From Bacteroidales bacterium UBA1197 (GTDB lineage Bacteria; Bacteroidota; Bacteroidia; Bacteroidales; UBA932), in NCBI GenBank assembly GCA_002309995.1, contig DBYB01000053.1, positions 10,312 to 20,680 of the forward strand: a DNA stretch of 10,369 nucleotides, in the 5' to 3' direction. A program made the position numbers and the translations under genes. Of the stretch, positions 5,070 to 10,369 are shown piece by piece. A model generated the notes under the pieces. It had not been told where the DNA came from and did no database searches. It worked only from the letters and a program-made list of their open reading frames with translations. The first letter of the stretch is position 1. Each line of letters begins with the position of its first letter.

Positions 5070-5995
5070 CGGGCTTCCTCCCTCAGCATACAGTCGAACA
5101 CCTCAGGTTCCAGCCTCCAGTCGATAACGTACGGCGGGAGATTGTCGCAGCGGGCCGTGCAGCGGCCGGAGAGGGACGAGGCGAAGTCGGCGTAATCAAT
5201 AAAGAAAACGCAGCGCTCGGAAGGGTCGCCCTTTGCAGGGAATCGGCAGCGGAACACTGCCTCCGCCTTCGACGGATACACTGCGAGTTCGGCGCCGGCT
5301 TGTACGTTGCGGACGGATATCTTCACGTCGCTCCGCACCTCCACGTAGCGAAGGACTTCGAGCGACCAGGTGATATCGGTGGCTGACATTCGCACCCCTT
5401 CAATGGGGACTATCCTGGCCAGTCCGCCCTTGCTCTTGGAGAGGTCGCTGAAACTCATGGACCTGGTGACGACCTCGTCGATGGCTGCCAGTTTGGATTC
5501 GTCGCCGTAAACCGTAACTGAGTCGGGGCTCAGGTGCATAGGGCCGGCTGCCATATACTGAGGCTTGAATGAAGTGGAAATCAATGCCTTTACCGGCACC
5601 GTCCTGAAATTCTCCCTGTCGAACTCAAAACTGTAGTTCTGGTTCAGGAAGGCTATCAGGCTGACCCCGTCGCCGAAAATGTCTGAAATGTATTTCGCCA
5701 TCTCGGCGGCAGATACCAGAAAGACGTCGTCCTTGAGCCAGACGAGGTCTTCGGCGTGAATCTCCACCCGGACGTCGCGTTTCTGGTGCTTGAGTTGAAG
5801 CAACTTGAAACCGGTGGCGTAGCATCTGGCGCTCACGGGGACCGCCTCCCTCGCAACCGCAGCCCGCCCGGTAATGGAACTGTGGGCCACGACAGGCACG
5901 CTCACAACCCCTGCATATTCCTGCGAGAGATTGTGAATCAGCCAGATGCTGGAGGAGAGCAGCAGGCAGAGGAGGAATTCAGGCCACCTCTTCAA
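5066..5995 (-). CDS. YbbR-domain-type envelope protein
   Basis: The 309-residue protein has one N-terminal hydrophobic segment (residues ~5-22, EFLLCLLLSSSIWLIHNL) followed by a long beta-rich region expected outside the cytoplasmic membrane. In Bacteroidota, a protein with this layout, commonly annotated YbbR-like, sits between yajC and coaE. Repeated strands of the type VTVYGDESKLAAIDEVVTR (residues ~158-176) fit YbbR repeats, which in other phyla accompany the diadenylate cyclase CdaA. I see no cyclase here. Sequence similarity is weak by eye, and the call rests largely on layout and neighbours. The start is TTG at 5995: the yajC stop is in frame 3 nt upstream, no nearby ATG exists, and any later start would lose the membrane segment. 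Its stop overlaps the coaE ATG. Confidence 0.72.
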   Translation of the reverse strand: MKRWPEFLLCLLLSSSIWLIHNLSQEYAGVVSVPVVAHSSITGRAAVAREAVPVSARCYATGFKLLQLKHQKRDVRVEIHAEDLVWLKDDVFLVSAAEMAKYISDIFGDGVSLIAFLNQNYSFEFDRENFRTVPVKALISTSFKPQYMAAGPMHLSPDSVTVYGDESKLAAIDEVVTRSMSFSDLSKSKGGLARIVPIEGVRMSATDITWSLEVLRYVEVRSDVKISVRNVQAGAELAVYPSKAEAVFRCRFPAKGDPSERCVFFIDYADFASSLSGRCTARCDNLPPYVIDWRLEPEVFDCMLREEAR

Positions 5996-5998
5996 GGC

Positions 5999-6460
5999 CT
6001 AATACTTTTCGGGCTTGGGCTCTTTGGCGTCCTTGGAAGGCTTGTGCTCCTTGGACTCCTTGGACTCCTTGGGCTCTTTGGATTCCTTAGGCTCCTTGGC
6101 TTCCTTGGACTCTTCTGCCTTGGCAGGAGCGGGTGCGGGAGCGCCGGGATCCTTCTGGAGAGAGCTCTTGTCTACCTTGATCTTCACGTCGTTGTCGATG
6201 CGGAGGAGAACATAGCGCTCACCCTCCTTGACTTCGGCGATGGTGCCGTAGATGCCTCCGGCGGTTATTACCTTGTCGCCTTTCTTGAGGCTGTTGCGGA
6301 ACTGCTCCATCTCTTTCTGCTGTTTGCGCTGCGGACGAATCATAAAGAGCCACATCACAACGAAGATGAGGATGAGCATAATCCACATGGACATACCGCC
6401 GCCCTGCTGGCCGGCAGCTCCGGCAGATGCTGCCTGGAGAACGATAGTAAGAATATTCAT
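5999..6460 (-). CDS. yajC: Sec translocase accessory subunit YajC with charged repeat tail
   Basis: The 153-residue inner-membrane protein associates with SecDF in the Sec translocase. A short glycine-rich N-terminus precedes one membrane helix (residues ~24-41, MWIMLILIFVVMWLF) and the signature IRPQRKQQKEMEQF. The conserved cytoplasmic domain follows (LKKGDKVITAGGIYGTIAEV, then DVKIKVDKSSL). After residue ~103 comes a ~50-residue tail unusual for the family: a Pro-Ala hinge (APAPAPAK), then imperfect KE[S/P/A] triplets such as KEPKESKEPKESKESKEHK. The DNA under it is a run of near-identical 9-nt steps (6002-6110), likely to expand and contract by slippage. It starts at ATG 6460, 6 nt after the nusB stop. 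Confidence 0.92.
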   Translation of the reverse strand: MNILTIVLQAASAGAAGQQGGGMSMWIMLILIFVVMWLFMIRPQRKQQKEMEQFRNSLKKGDKVITAGGIYGTIAEVKEGERYVLLRIDNDVKIKVDKSSLQKDPGAPAPAPAKAEESKEAKEPKESKEPKESKESKEHKPSKDAKEPKPEKY

Positions 6461-6466
6461 AACGCG

Positions 6467-7384
6467 TTAATGTTTGTTGATCAGTTTGTCGAGCACACCG
6501 TTCACGAAGCCGCGGCTCTCGGGTGTGCTGTAGAATTTGGAGATTTCAACGAATTCGTTAATCGTGGTCCTGTAGTCTATATTGCTGAAGGTGTCTGCCT
6601 CGGCCAGACCGCAGATTATGAGAGCCAGGTCGGTGGAGCAGATGCGGCCGGTATCCCACTTTGGGGTAACTTCCGCCACCATTCCGTAATACTTGTCGAA
6701 GTTGCGGACGGCCGTGCGGACCAGATTGGTCACGAACGCCTTGTCGCTCTCCTTGCCTTCCGCTCCGGGCATCTCGCTCATATACAGTTCGGGAAGGGAC
6801 CAGCGCCGGCCGCGCCCGAGTGCGTCCATAGTGCGACAGCACCAACTGAGAGCGTACTCCAGTTCGTCATTCCAATATATGGAGAGGTCTTCGAGTATGT
6901 CTTCCAGCTCGGCGTTGCCAGGGAACTCTTCCTCGTAGATGCGGGAGAAGAGAGCGGCGTCTTCCTGTATACTGCGGCCAGGCTTCGAGAGATAATCCTT
7001 GAACCAGTCGCGCTCACGCACGCTTTCGTAGAGATGGCGCAGGAACACGTCGTAGTTCTCCCAGGAGAGTTTCTTCTTCTTGATTATCTTGCAGAAGTCG
7101 GGATCCTCCGCAAACAGCGGAGCTATGCCGTTCTCGGCAAATTTCATGTTGGGATTGAGTTCTTCCCGGGTAGGATTGAACTTGGACCGGGCGGCCTCGA
7201 TACGGGAGCGGGCCTCGGCCGTGAGGGGGCCGGCGGCGGCCAGAAGGAACAGGTAAAGGTCCCTTGTAGCTTCACAGGAGCGCTCCAGTTCGCACTCGGC
7301 GTCCCTGAGCGTCATCGAAGGATTCTCCACACGAGCATAAACGACCTTGAAAGCCTTTATCCTGAGGATTCTTCTGTTCAGCAT
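6467..7384 (-). CDS. nusB: Transcription antitermination factor NusB, long Bacteroidota form
   Basis: From ATG 7384 the protein has 305 residues, about twice the classical ~140 of NusB but usual for Bacteroidota. It starts with the family's basic N-terminus (MLNRRILRIKAFKVVYA). The recognisable NusB fold lies in the last ~120 residues: DKAFVTNLVRTAVRNFDKYY, then TDLALIICGLAEADTF, then the hallmark TTINEFVEISKFYSTPESRG and FVNGVLDKL. In the family, NusB with NusE (S10) binds boxA RNA and promotes rRNA antitermination. A TTG at 7393 would add three residues, but the ATG gives a better N-terminus and lies ~20 nt after the predicted transcription start. It is the first gene of the six-gene minus-strand operon. 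Confidence 0.9.
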   Translation of the reverse strand: MLNRRILRIKAFKVVYARVENPSMTLRDAECELERSCEATRDLYLFLLAAAGPLTAEARSRIEAARSKFNPTREELNPNMKFAENGIAPLFAEDPDFCKIIKKKKLSWENYDVFLRHLYESVRERDWFKDYLSKPGRSIQEDAALFSRIYEEEFPGNAELEDILEDLSIYWNDELEYALSWCCRTMDALGRGRRWSLPELYMSEMPGAEGKESDKAFVTNLVRTAVRNFDKYYGMVAEVTPKWDTGRICSTDLALIICGLAEADTFSNIDYRTTINEFVEISKFYSTPESRGFVNGVLDKLINKH

Positions 7385-7407
7385 AGATTTCAAACAAAAA
7401 TTTCTTG

Positions 7408-7415
7408 CAAAGATA
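7408..7415 (-). promoter_or_regulatory. -7 promoter box of the nusB operon
   Basis: On the minus strand this reads TATCTTTG, an exact TAnnTTTG match, 23 nt upstream of the nusB ATG. No clear -33 TTG is seen at ~19 nt; a T-rich stretch stands there. It faces away from the box at 7438-7445, making a compact divergent promoter region. Confidence 0.55.
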
Positions 7416-7437
7416 ATATCTAATCCGAGAAAATTTA

Positions 7438-7445
7438 TAATTTTG
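7438..7445 (+). promoter_or_regulatory. -7 promoter box of the PUR-mtaD-punA operon
   Basis: This reads TAATTTTG, matching TAnnTTTG, 27 nt before the ATG at 7473. No -33 TTG was found at the usual distance. Its distance from the nusB box (about 22 nt between the boxes) means polymerases at the two promoters would interfere sterically, so the two operons may be inversely or jointly controlled. Confidence 0.5.
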
Positions 7446-7472
7446 CGATAATTAACACTAATTTTTTATTGT

Positions 7473-7814
7473 ATGTACAGAGAAGATTACGATGGCGCAG
7501 GATTCCAGGACCGCAATTCCGAGGACGTGTATTCCAAACCCGTCCGCGCCGGCAAGCGGACCTATTTCTTTGATGTTAAATCCACCAAGGGCAACAACGA
7601 CTTTTTCCTGACCATCACGGAGAGCAAGCGCAGGAACAATCCCGACGGAACATACGCTTACGACAAGCACAAGATTTTCCTTTACAAGGAAGACTTCGAG
7701 AAGTTCCGCGAGGGCCTGGATGAGGTTATCGCATACATTACCGACACATGCTTCGGCGGGGTGATTCCCCAGCGCGAGCCCGAAAGTCATACCGTGGAAT
7801 TCGAAGACCTTTAG
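7473..7814 (+). CDS. PUR-family DNA/RNA-binding protein (DUF3276)
   Basis: The 113-residue protein belongs to the DUF3276/bacterial PUR-alpha group found in Bacteroidota and spirochaetes. The core is highly typical: VYSKPVRAGKRTYFFDVKST (residues ~19-38), then FFLTITESKRR, then YAYDKHKIFLYKEDFEKFREGL. Family members fold as a PUR domain and bind single-stranded nucleic acid; the Borrelia homologue BpuR binds DNA and RNA and acts as a regulator. The C-terminal ~20 residues (acidic, ending EFEDL) lie outside the core. It is first in a plus-strand operon and its stop is 3 nt before the next gene. Its role beside nucleoside-salvage genes is not evident. It probably acts broadly in the cytosol. 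Confidence 0.88.
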   Translation: MYREDYDGAGFQDRNSEDVYSKPVRAGKRTYFFDVKSTKGNNDFFLTITESKRRNNPDGTYAYDKHKIFLYKEDFEKFREGLDEVIAYITDTCFGGVIPQREPESHTVEFEDL

Positions 7815-7817
7815 GCG

Positions 7818-9086
7818 GTGATACTCCTTCGCAACATTGAAATCGACGGCGGCGCCAGTGACGTCCTCATCGAAAATGGAGTCATATCCAAGATTGCCCC
7901 GGCCGGCAGCAGCCTTAAGTGGGAGCTTGCCGGTGACGTGGACATTATGGAGTGTACCGGGAAGGTAGCAGTTCCCGGCTTCGTAAATATGCATACGCAC
8001 GCCGGAATGGCCCTGATGAGGGGCGTCGGCGAAGACATGATTTTCCAGGACTGGCTTAAGGCGATATGGGCGATCGAAGACAAATTCGACGCCGATTTCG
8101 TTTATTGGAGCACCAAGGTGGCCTGTATGGAGATGATACGTACCGGCACCACCACCTTCAACGACCAGTACTGGTTCTTCCCCGACACGCACAGGGCCGC
8201 CACCGAAATGGGCGTGCGTCACGCCCTGGGCTACGACGTGATAGACCGCAACGATCCCAACGAGACCGAACGCGAGAAAGACCAGTGCACGCGCTGGTAC
8301 GAGCAGGCCGCCGGTATCCGCGAGAGCGGAAATATCTACCAGGTTGCCTTCCACGCCATCTATTCTGTGAGTGAGAATATGATACGCTGGGTGTCGGAGT
8401 TCGCCCGCGAGCGCGGCCTCAACCTCCACATTCACCTTTGCGAAACCCGCAAGGAAGTGGAGGACTGCAAGGCGGCCCACGGCGGCCTGACTCCGGTGGA
8501 ATATCTCGACGAACTGGGCGTGCTCGCCCCCAACCTGCTGGCCGCTCACACCCTGTGGCTTACGGAGCACGACATCGAACTGCTGGCGGCGCGCGGCGTG
8601 CACTGCATCCATAATATCAACTCCAACGCCAAGCTGTCTTCCGGCTATAAGTTCCTATACAACGAGATGCGTGATGCCGGCATCAACCTGTGCATTGGCA
8701 CCGACGGCTGCGCCTCCTCCAACAATCTCGACATACTCGAGGCGATGAAGACAGCCGCCCTGTTCCAGAAAGCCTGGAGGAACGACCCCAAGGCCCTGCC
8801 GCTCGATGAACTCCTCTCTATGGCAACCATCAACGGAGCCAGGGCTCTCGGCCTCAATACCGGCAGGCTTGCCGAGGGTGCCCTCGCCGACATCAGCATA
8901 GTCGATACCGACAACAGCTTCTTCCTCTCGCCGGCATCCTTCCTCGCCAACTTCGTTTACTCAGCGCACTCCAGCTGCATCGACTCGGTGATTTGCGGCG
9001 GAAAATTCGTGATGAGGCACAGGGAGATAGAGGGAGAGAAAGAAATCCTGGCAGAAGCAAGAAAACAAATAACCAGAATGTTATAA
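7818..9086 (+). CDS. mtaD: 5-methylthioadenosine/S-adenosylhomocysteine deaminase-type amidohydrolase
   Basis: The 422-residue zinc amidohydrolase is of the MtaD/TrzN/SsnA type. The metal and catalytic set matches the pattern of Thermotoga MtaD: HxH at His59/His61 (NMHTHAGMALMRG), His206 and the catalytic Glu209 in HIHLCET, His244 in AAHTLWL, and Asp296 in IGTDGCASSNN. A WLKAIWAIED stretch after HxH and the C-terminal beta lobe (GRLAEGALADISIVD) complete the fold. Family members deaminate MTA, SAH or adenosine to the inosine forms; substrate cannot be fixed by eye. The start is GTG 7818, 3 nt after the PUR gene stop; the next in-frame ATG (codon 44) would cut into the beta lobe. The punA start is 4 nt downstream, which supports nucleoside salvage. 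Guanine deaminase is less likely given this motif set. Confidence 0.83.
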   Translation: MILLRNIEIDGGASDVLIENGVISKIAPAGSSLKWELAGDVDIMECTGKVAVPGFVNMHTHAGMALMRGVGEDMIFQDWLKAIWAIEDKFDADFVYWSTKVACMEMIRTGTTTFNDQYWFFPDTHRAATEMGVRHALGYDVIDRNDPNETEREKDQCTRWYEQAAGIRESGNIYQVAFHAIYSVSENMIRWVSEFARERGLNLHIHLCETRKEVEDCKAAHGGLTPVEYLDELGVLAPNLLAAHTLWLTEHDIELLAARGVHCIHNINSNAKLSSGYKFLYNEMRDAGINLCIGTDGCASSNNLDILEAMKTAALFQKAWRNDPKALPLDELLSMATINGARALGLNTGRLAEGALADISIVDTDNSFFLSPASFLANFVYSAHSSCIDSVICGGKFVMRHREIEGEKEILAEARKQITRML

Positions 9087-9090
9087 CACT

Positions 9091-9918
9091 ATGGACGAAA
9101 GAGCAGAAAAAATCAACCACGCTGCGAGATACCTTAAATCTTGCATAGGAAAGGTTCCCCCGAAAATCGGTATAGTACTCGGAAGCGGCCTCGGCAAACT
9201 GGCCGAGCAGATAGAGAACGCTATCGTTATCCCTTACCGCGACGTTCCCGAATTCCCTATGTCCACCGCCATCGGCCACAAGGGCAATTTCATCTACGGC
9301 GACCTCGGCGGCAAGAAAGTCATCGCAATGCAAGGCCGTCTGCACTACTATGAGGGATATCCGATGGAACTCGTTACCCTCGGCGTCAGGGTGATGAAAC
9401 GTCTCGGCATCGAGTACTTCTTCGCATCCAACGCAGCAGGCGCCACCAATATCGAGTATCACGTCGGCGACCTTGTGATTATCAAGGACCATATCAATAT
9501 GATGCCCAACCCGCTCATCGGTCCCAACCTTGAGGAGTTCGGCCCGCGCTTCCCCGATATGACCTGCGCCTATGACATGGAACTGCAGAGGCTTGCAGAG
9601 AGACTCGGTATCCAGATGGGCCTCAACATCCACAGGGGCGTGTATTTCGGAAGCACTGGCCCGACCTACGAGACCCCCGCTGAGATCCGCTTCTTCCGCG
9701 AAGTCGGCGCCGACCTGGTAGGTATGTCCACCATCCCCGAGGTCATCGTAGCCCGTCACTGCGGCCTGCGCGTATTCGGCATGTCCGTCGTGACCAACGA
9801 GGCCAACAGCCGCAACATCCCCCACAACTTTAACGACGGCGACGACGTGGTAAAGCAGGCAGGCATAGCCGCGGACCTCATGTCCGAGCTCTTCCGCAGG
9901 ATGATCGAGGAGCTGTAA
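9091..9918 (+). CDS. punA: Purine nucleoside phosphorylase (trimeric, class I)
   Basis: The 275-residue enzyme is close to mammalian-type trimeric PNP. It carries the phosphate-binding GSGLG (31-35), GHKGNF (62-67), GRLHYYEGY (82-90), SNAAG (113-117) and the purine site GPTYETPAEIRF with Glu194. GMSTIPEVIVARH and Asn236 in SVVTNEANS follow. In the human enzyme the equivalent Glu201 and Asn243 select 6-oxopurines, whereas MTA phosphorylases carry Asp at the Asn position. I therefore infer inosine, guanosine or methylthioinosine as substrates rather than adenosine or MTA. This fits its place 4 nt after a nucleoside deaminase gene: deamination first, then phosphorolysis to hypoxanthine plus a sugar-1-phosphate. 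The ATG at 9091 gives the full family length. Confidence 0.92.
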   Translation: MDERAEKINHAARYLKSCIGKVPPKIGIVLGSGLGKLAEQIENAIVIPYRDVPEFPMSTAIGHKGNFIYGDLGGKKVIAMQGRLHYYEGYPMELVTLGVRVMKRLGIEYFFASNAAGATNIEYHVGDLVIIKDHINMMPNPLIGPNLEEFGPRFPDMTCAYDMELQRLAERLGIQMGLNIHRGVYFGSTGPTYETPAEIRFFREVGADLVGMSTIPEVIVARHCGLRVFGMSVVTNEANSRNIPHNFNDGDDVVKQAGIAADLMSELFRRMIEEL

Positions 9919-9928
9919 CTTGATCTGA

Positions 9929-10012
9929 CCGTGGCCGAGGGTCCAATGGCTGGACCCTCAGTGTCAAAAACACCCCATTTTCGTAGCCGAGGGTCCCGAG
10001 CAAGGACCCTCG
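9929..10012 (-). repeat. BIME-like element copy C, inverted and truncated, downstream of punA
   Basis: This is the reverse complement of copies A/B, starting 10 nt after the punA stop. Hairpin 2 is intact (9-bp arms 9937-9945 and 9951-9959). Hairpin 1 keeps its loop (CGAGCAA, the complement of copy B's loop) but only 9 bp of its stem (9988-9996 and 10004-10012). After GGACCCTCG the sequence departs from the consensus, so the GTAG-complementary outer arm is lost. It could add mRNA 3'-end protection or weak termination after punA. Confidence 0.85.
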
Positions 10013-10033
10013 CGGTGTAAGGGGGGTGGGAGG

Positions 10034-10152
10034 CCGTCTCGGTTCTGGAATGAGTTTGAGGTAGACCGTCTCGGTTCTGGAATGAGTTTGAGGAAGACCG
10101 TTCCATTTCTGGAATGAGGTCGGGGACGCCGTTTCTATCTGGAAAGAGGATC
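10034..10152 (+). repeat. ~32-bp degenerate tandem repeat, four units, upstream of rnpB
   Basis: Units begin at about 10034, 10066, 10098 and 10129 (periods 32, 32, 31). The first two are nearly identical (CCGTCTCGGTTCTGG, then AATGAGTTTGAGG); the third and fourth diverge progressively. Each contains a TTCTGGAA-like core (10043, 10075, 10107; degenerate at 10137). Units are contiguous with no unique spacers. With copy C before it, this fills the ~300-bp gap between punA and rnpB; I see no gene there. Confidence 0.8.
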
Positions 10153-10201
10153 GGCGGATTCAAATCCAACCCCGGGCGTGCTAAATACAATAAATATTTT
10201 T

Positions 10202-10209
10202 TATATTTG
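10202..10209 (+). promoter_or_regulatory. -7 promoter box of rnpB
   Basis: This reads TATATTTG, an exact TAnnTTTG match, set in an AT-rich stretch just after GC-rich repeats. A GTG at 10178-10180 is the nearest -33-like triplet, at imperfect spacing (21 nt). Transcription should begin about 10215-10219, at the expected 5' end of the RNase P RNA. Confidence 0.6.
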
Positions 10210-10216
10210 TAAGATT

Positions 10217-10369
10217 TAAGGCGGGACGGTCTGCCGCGGCAGAAATGCTGAGGAAAGTCCGGACAGAACAGGGCGCCCTGCTGCGGAAAGCGCAGGTGGG
10301 GGTAACCTTACGAGAGTCGTAACAGAAAATAACCGCCAGTTTTGGCAAGGGTGAAAACGTGAGGCAAGA
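10217..10369 (+). ncRNA. rnpB: RNase P RNA, class A, 5' part (3' end outside window)
   Basis: This is the catalytic RNA that matures tRNA 5' ends. The diagnostic conserved region I is visible as GAGGAAAGTCCGGACA (~10249-10264), followed by AGGGCG. The P7-P11 region with AACAGAAAATAACCGCC and the GGCAAGGGTGAAA (P12 exit) follow, with GTGAGGCAAGA at the window edge. That last piece corresponds to the conserved 'GTGaGGTAAGAGC' before the L15 tRNA-binding loop. The molecule is cut at about 150 of an expected ~350-400 nt. The 5' end is inferred from the promoter and is uncertain by several bases. It reads in the same direction as punA but has its own promoter. Confidence 0.93.

Noticed and set aside
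5756..7423. 555-residue open frame on the plus strand
   Set aside because: It lies antisense to yajC, nusB and part of ybbR, which are all conserved. Its low-complexity Leu/Gly stretch is the reverse reading of the yajC KE repeat tail.
7458..8612. 384-residue open frame on the minus strand
   Set aside because: It is antisense to the PUR gene and mtaD, with no recognisable domain.
8893..9825. 310-residue open frame on the minus strand
   Set aside because: It is antisense to mtaD and punA and has no recognisable domain.
10034..10152. CRISPR-like array
   Set aside because: Units are contiguous with no unique spacers and degrade progressively; no cas gene is present.
9756..10190. 144-residue open frame on the minus strand across the punA end and the repeats
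   Set aside because: It consists of antisense punA, BIME copy C and the tandem repeat, so it is a repeat artefact.

Overview
The window looks like a chromosomal segment of a Bacteroidales/Bacteroidota bacterium with moderately high GC. The evidence is the set of lineage-typical proteins (a DUF5606 protein, a DUF3276/PUR-alpha-like protein, a long NusB with an N-terminal extension, a YajC-YbbR-CoaE run) and several promoter -7 boxes that match the Bacteroidota consensus TAnnTTTG. I cannot assign genus or species.

Left part (1-2764) is an accessory patch between housekeeping genes. It opens with the 3' end of a probable uvrB. Next comes a toxin-antitoxin remnant in which a 16-codon stub of hicA precedes an intact-looking hicB. 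A higA-type antitoxin gene follows on the minus strand with no higB beside it. Then comes a REP-associated tyrosine transposase (RAYT, HUH superfamily) flanked by two direct copies of a ~98-bp BIME-like element. Each element is built of two hairpins with GAGGGTCC/GGACCCTC arms, and a GTAG tetranucleotide sits at the foot of the first hairpin, as in known REP/RAYT systems. A third, inverted and end-truncated copy lies 7 kb away, downstream of punA.

Middle part (2814-7384) is a tight minus-strand operon, in transcription order nusB, yajC, ybbR-like, coaE, DUF5606 gene, rimO. Gaps are 0-6 nt, or the genes overlap by 4-14 nt. It covers transcription antitermination, Sec accessory function, envelope-associated c-di-AMP/YbbR-type function, CoA biosynthesis and ribosomal protein S12 methylthiolation. 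rimO carries an in-frame insertion in its TRAM domain that contains a dispersed hairpin repeat (translated SEAKDL). Two genes in the operon (ybbR, rimO) appear to start with TTG.

Right part (7438-9918) is a divergent plus-strand operon: a PUR-family nucleic-acid-binding protein, an MTA/SAH-deaminase-type amidohydrolase and a 6-oxopurine-type nucleoside phosphorylase. The last two form a plausible route for recycling 5'-methylthioadenosine or adenosine-type nucleosides to hypoxanthine. The end of the window holds the third BIME copy, a four-unit ~32-bp tandem repeat, a promoter, and the 5' part of the RNase P RNA gene (rnpB), which is cut off by the window edge.

The strongest candidate for something worth following is the RAYT with its cognate two-hairpin repeats, together with the independent repeat insertion inside rimO and the toxin-less TA genes beside it. 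No wholly unknown multi-gene system is visible.
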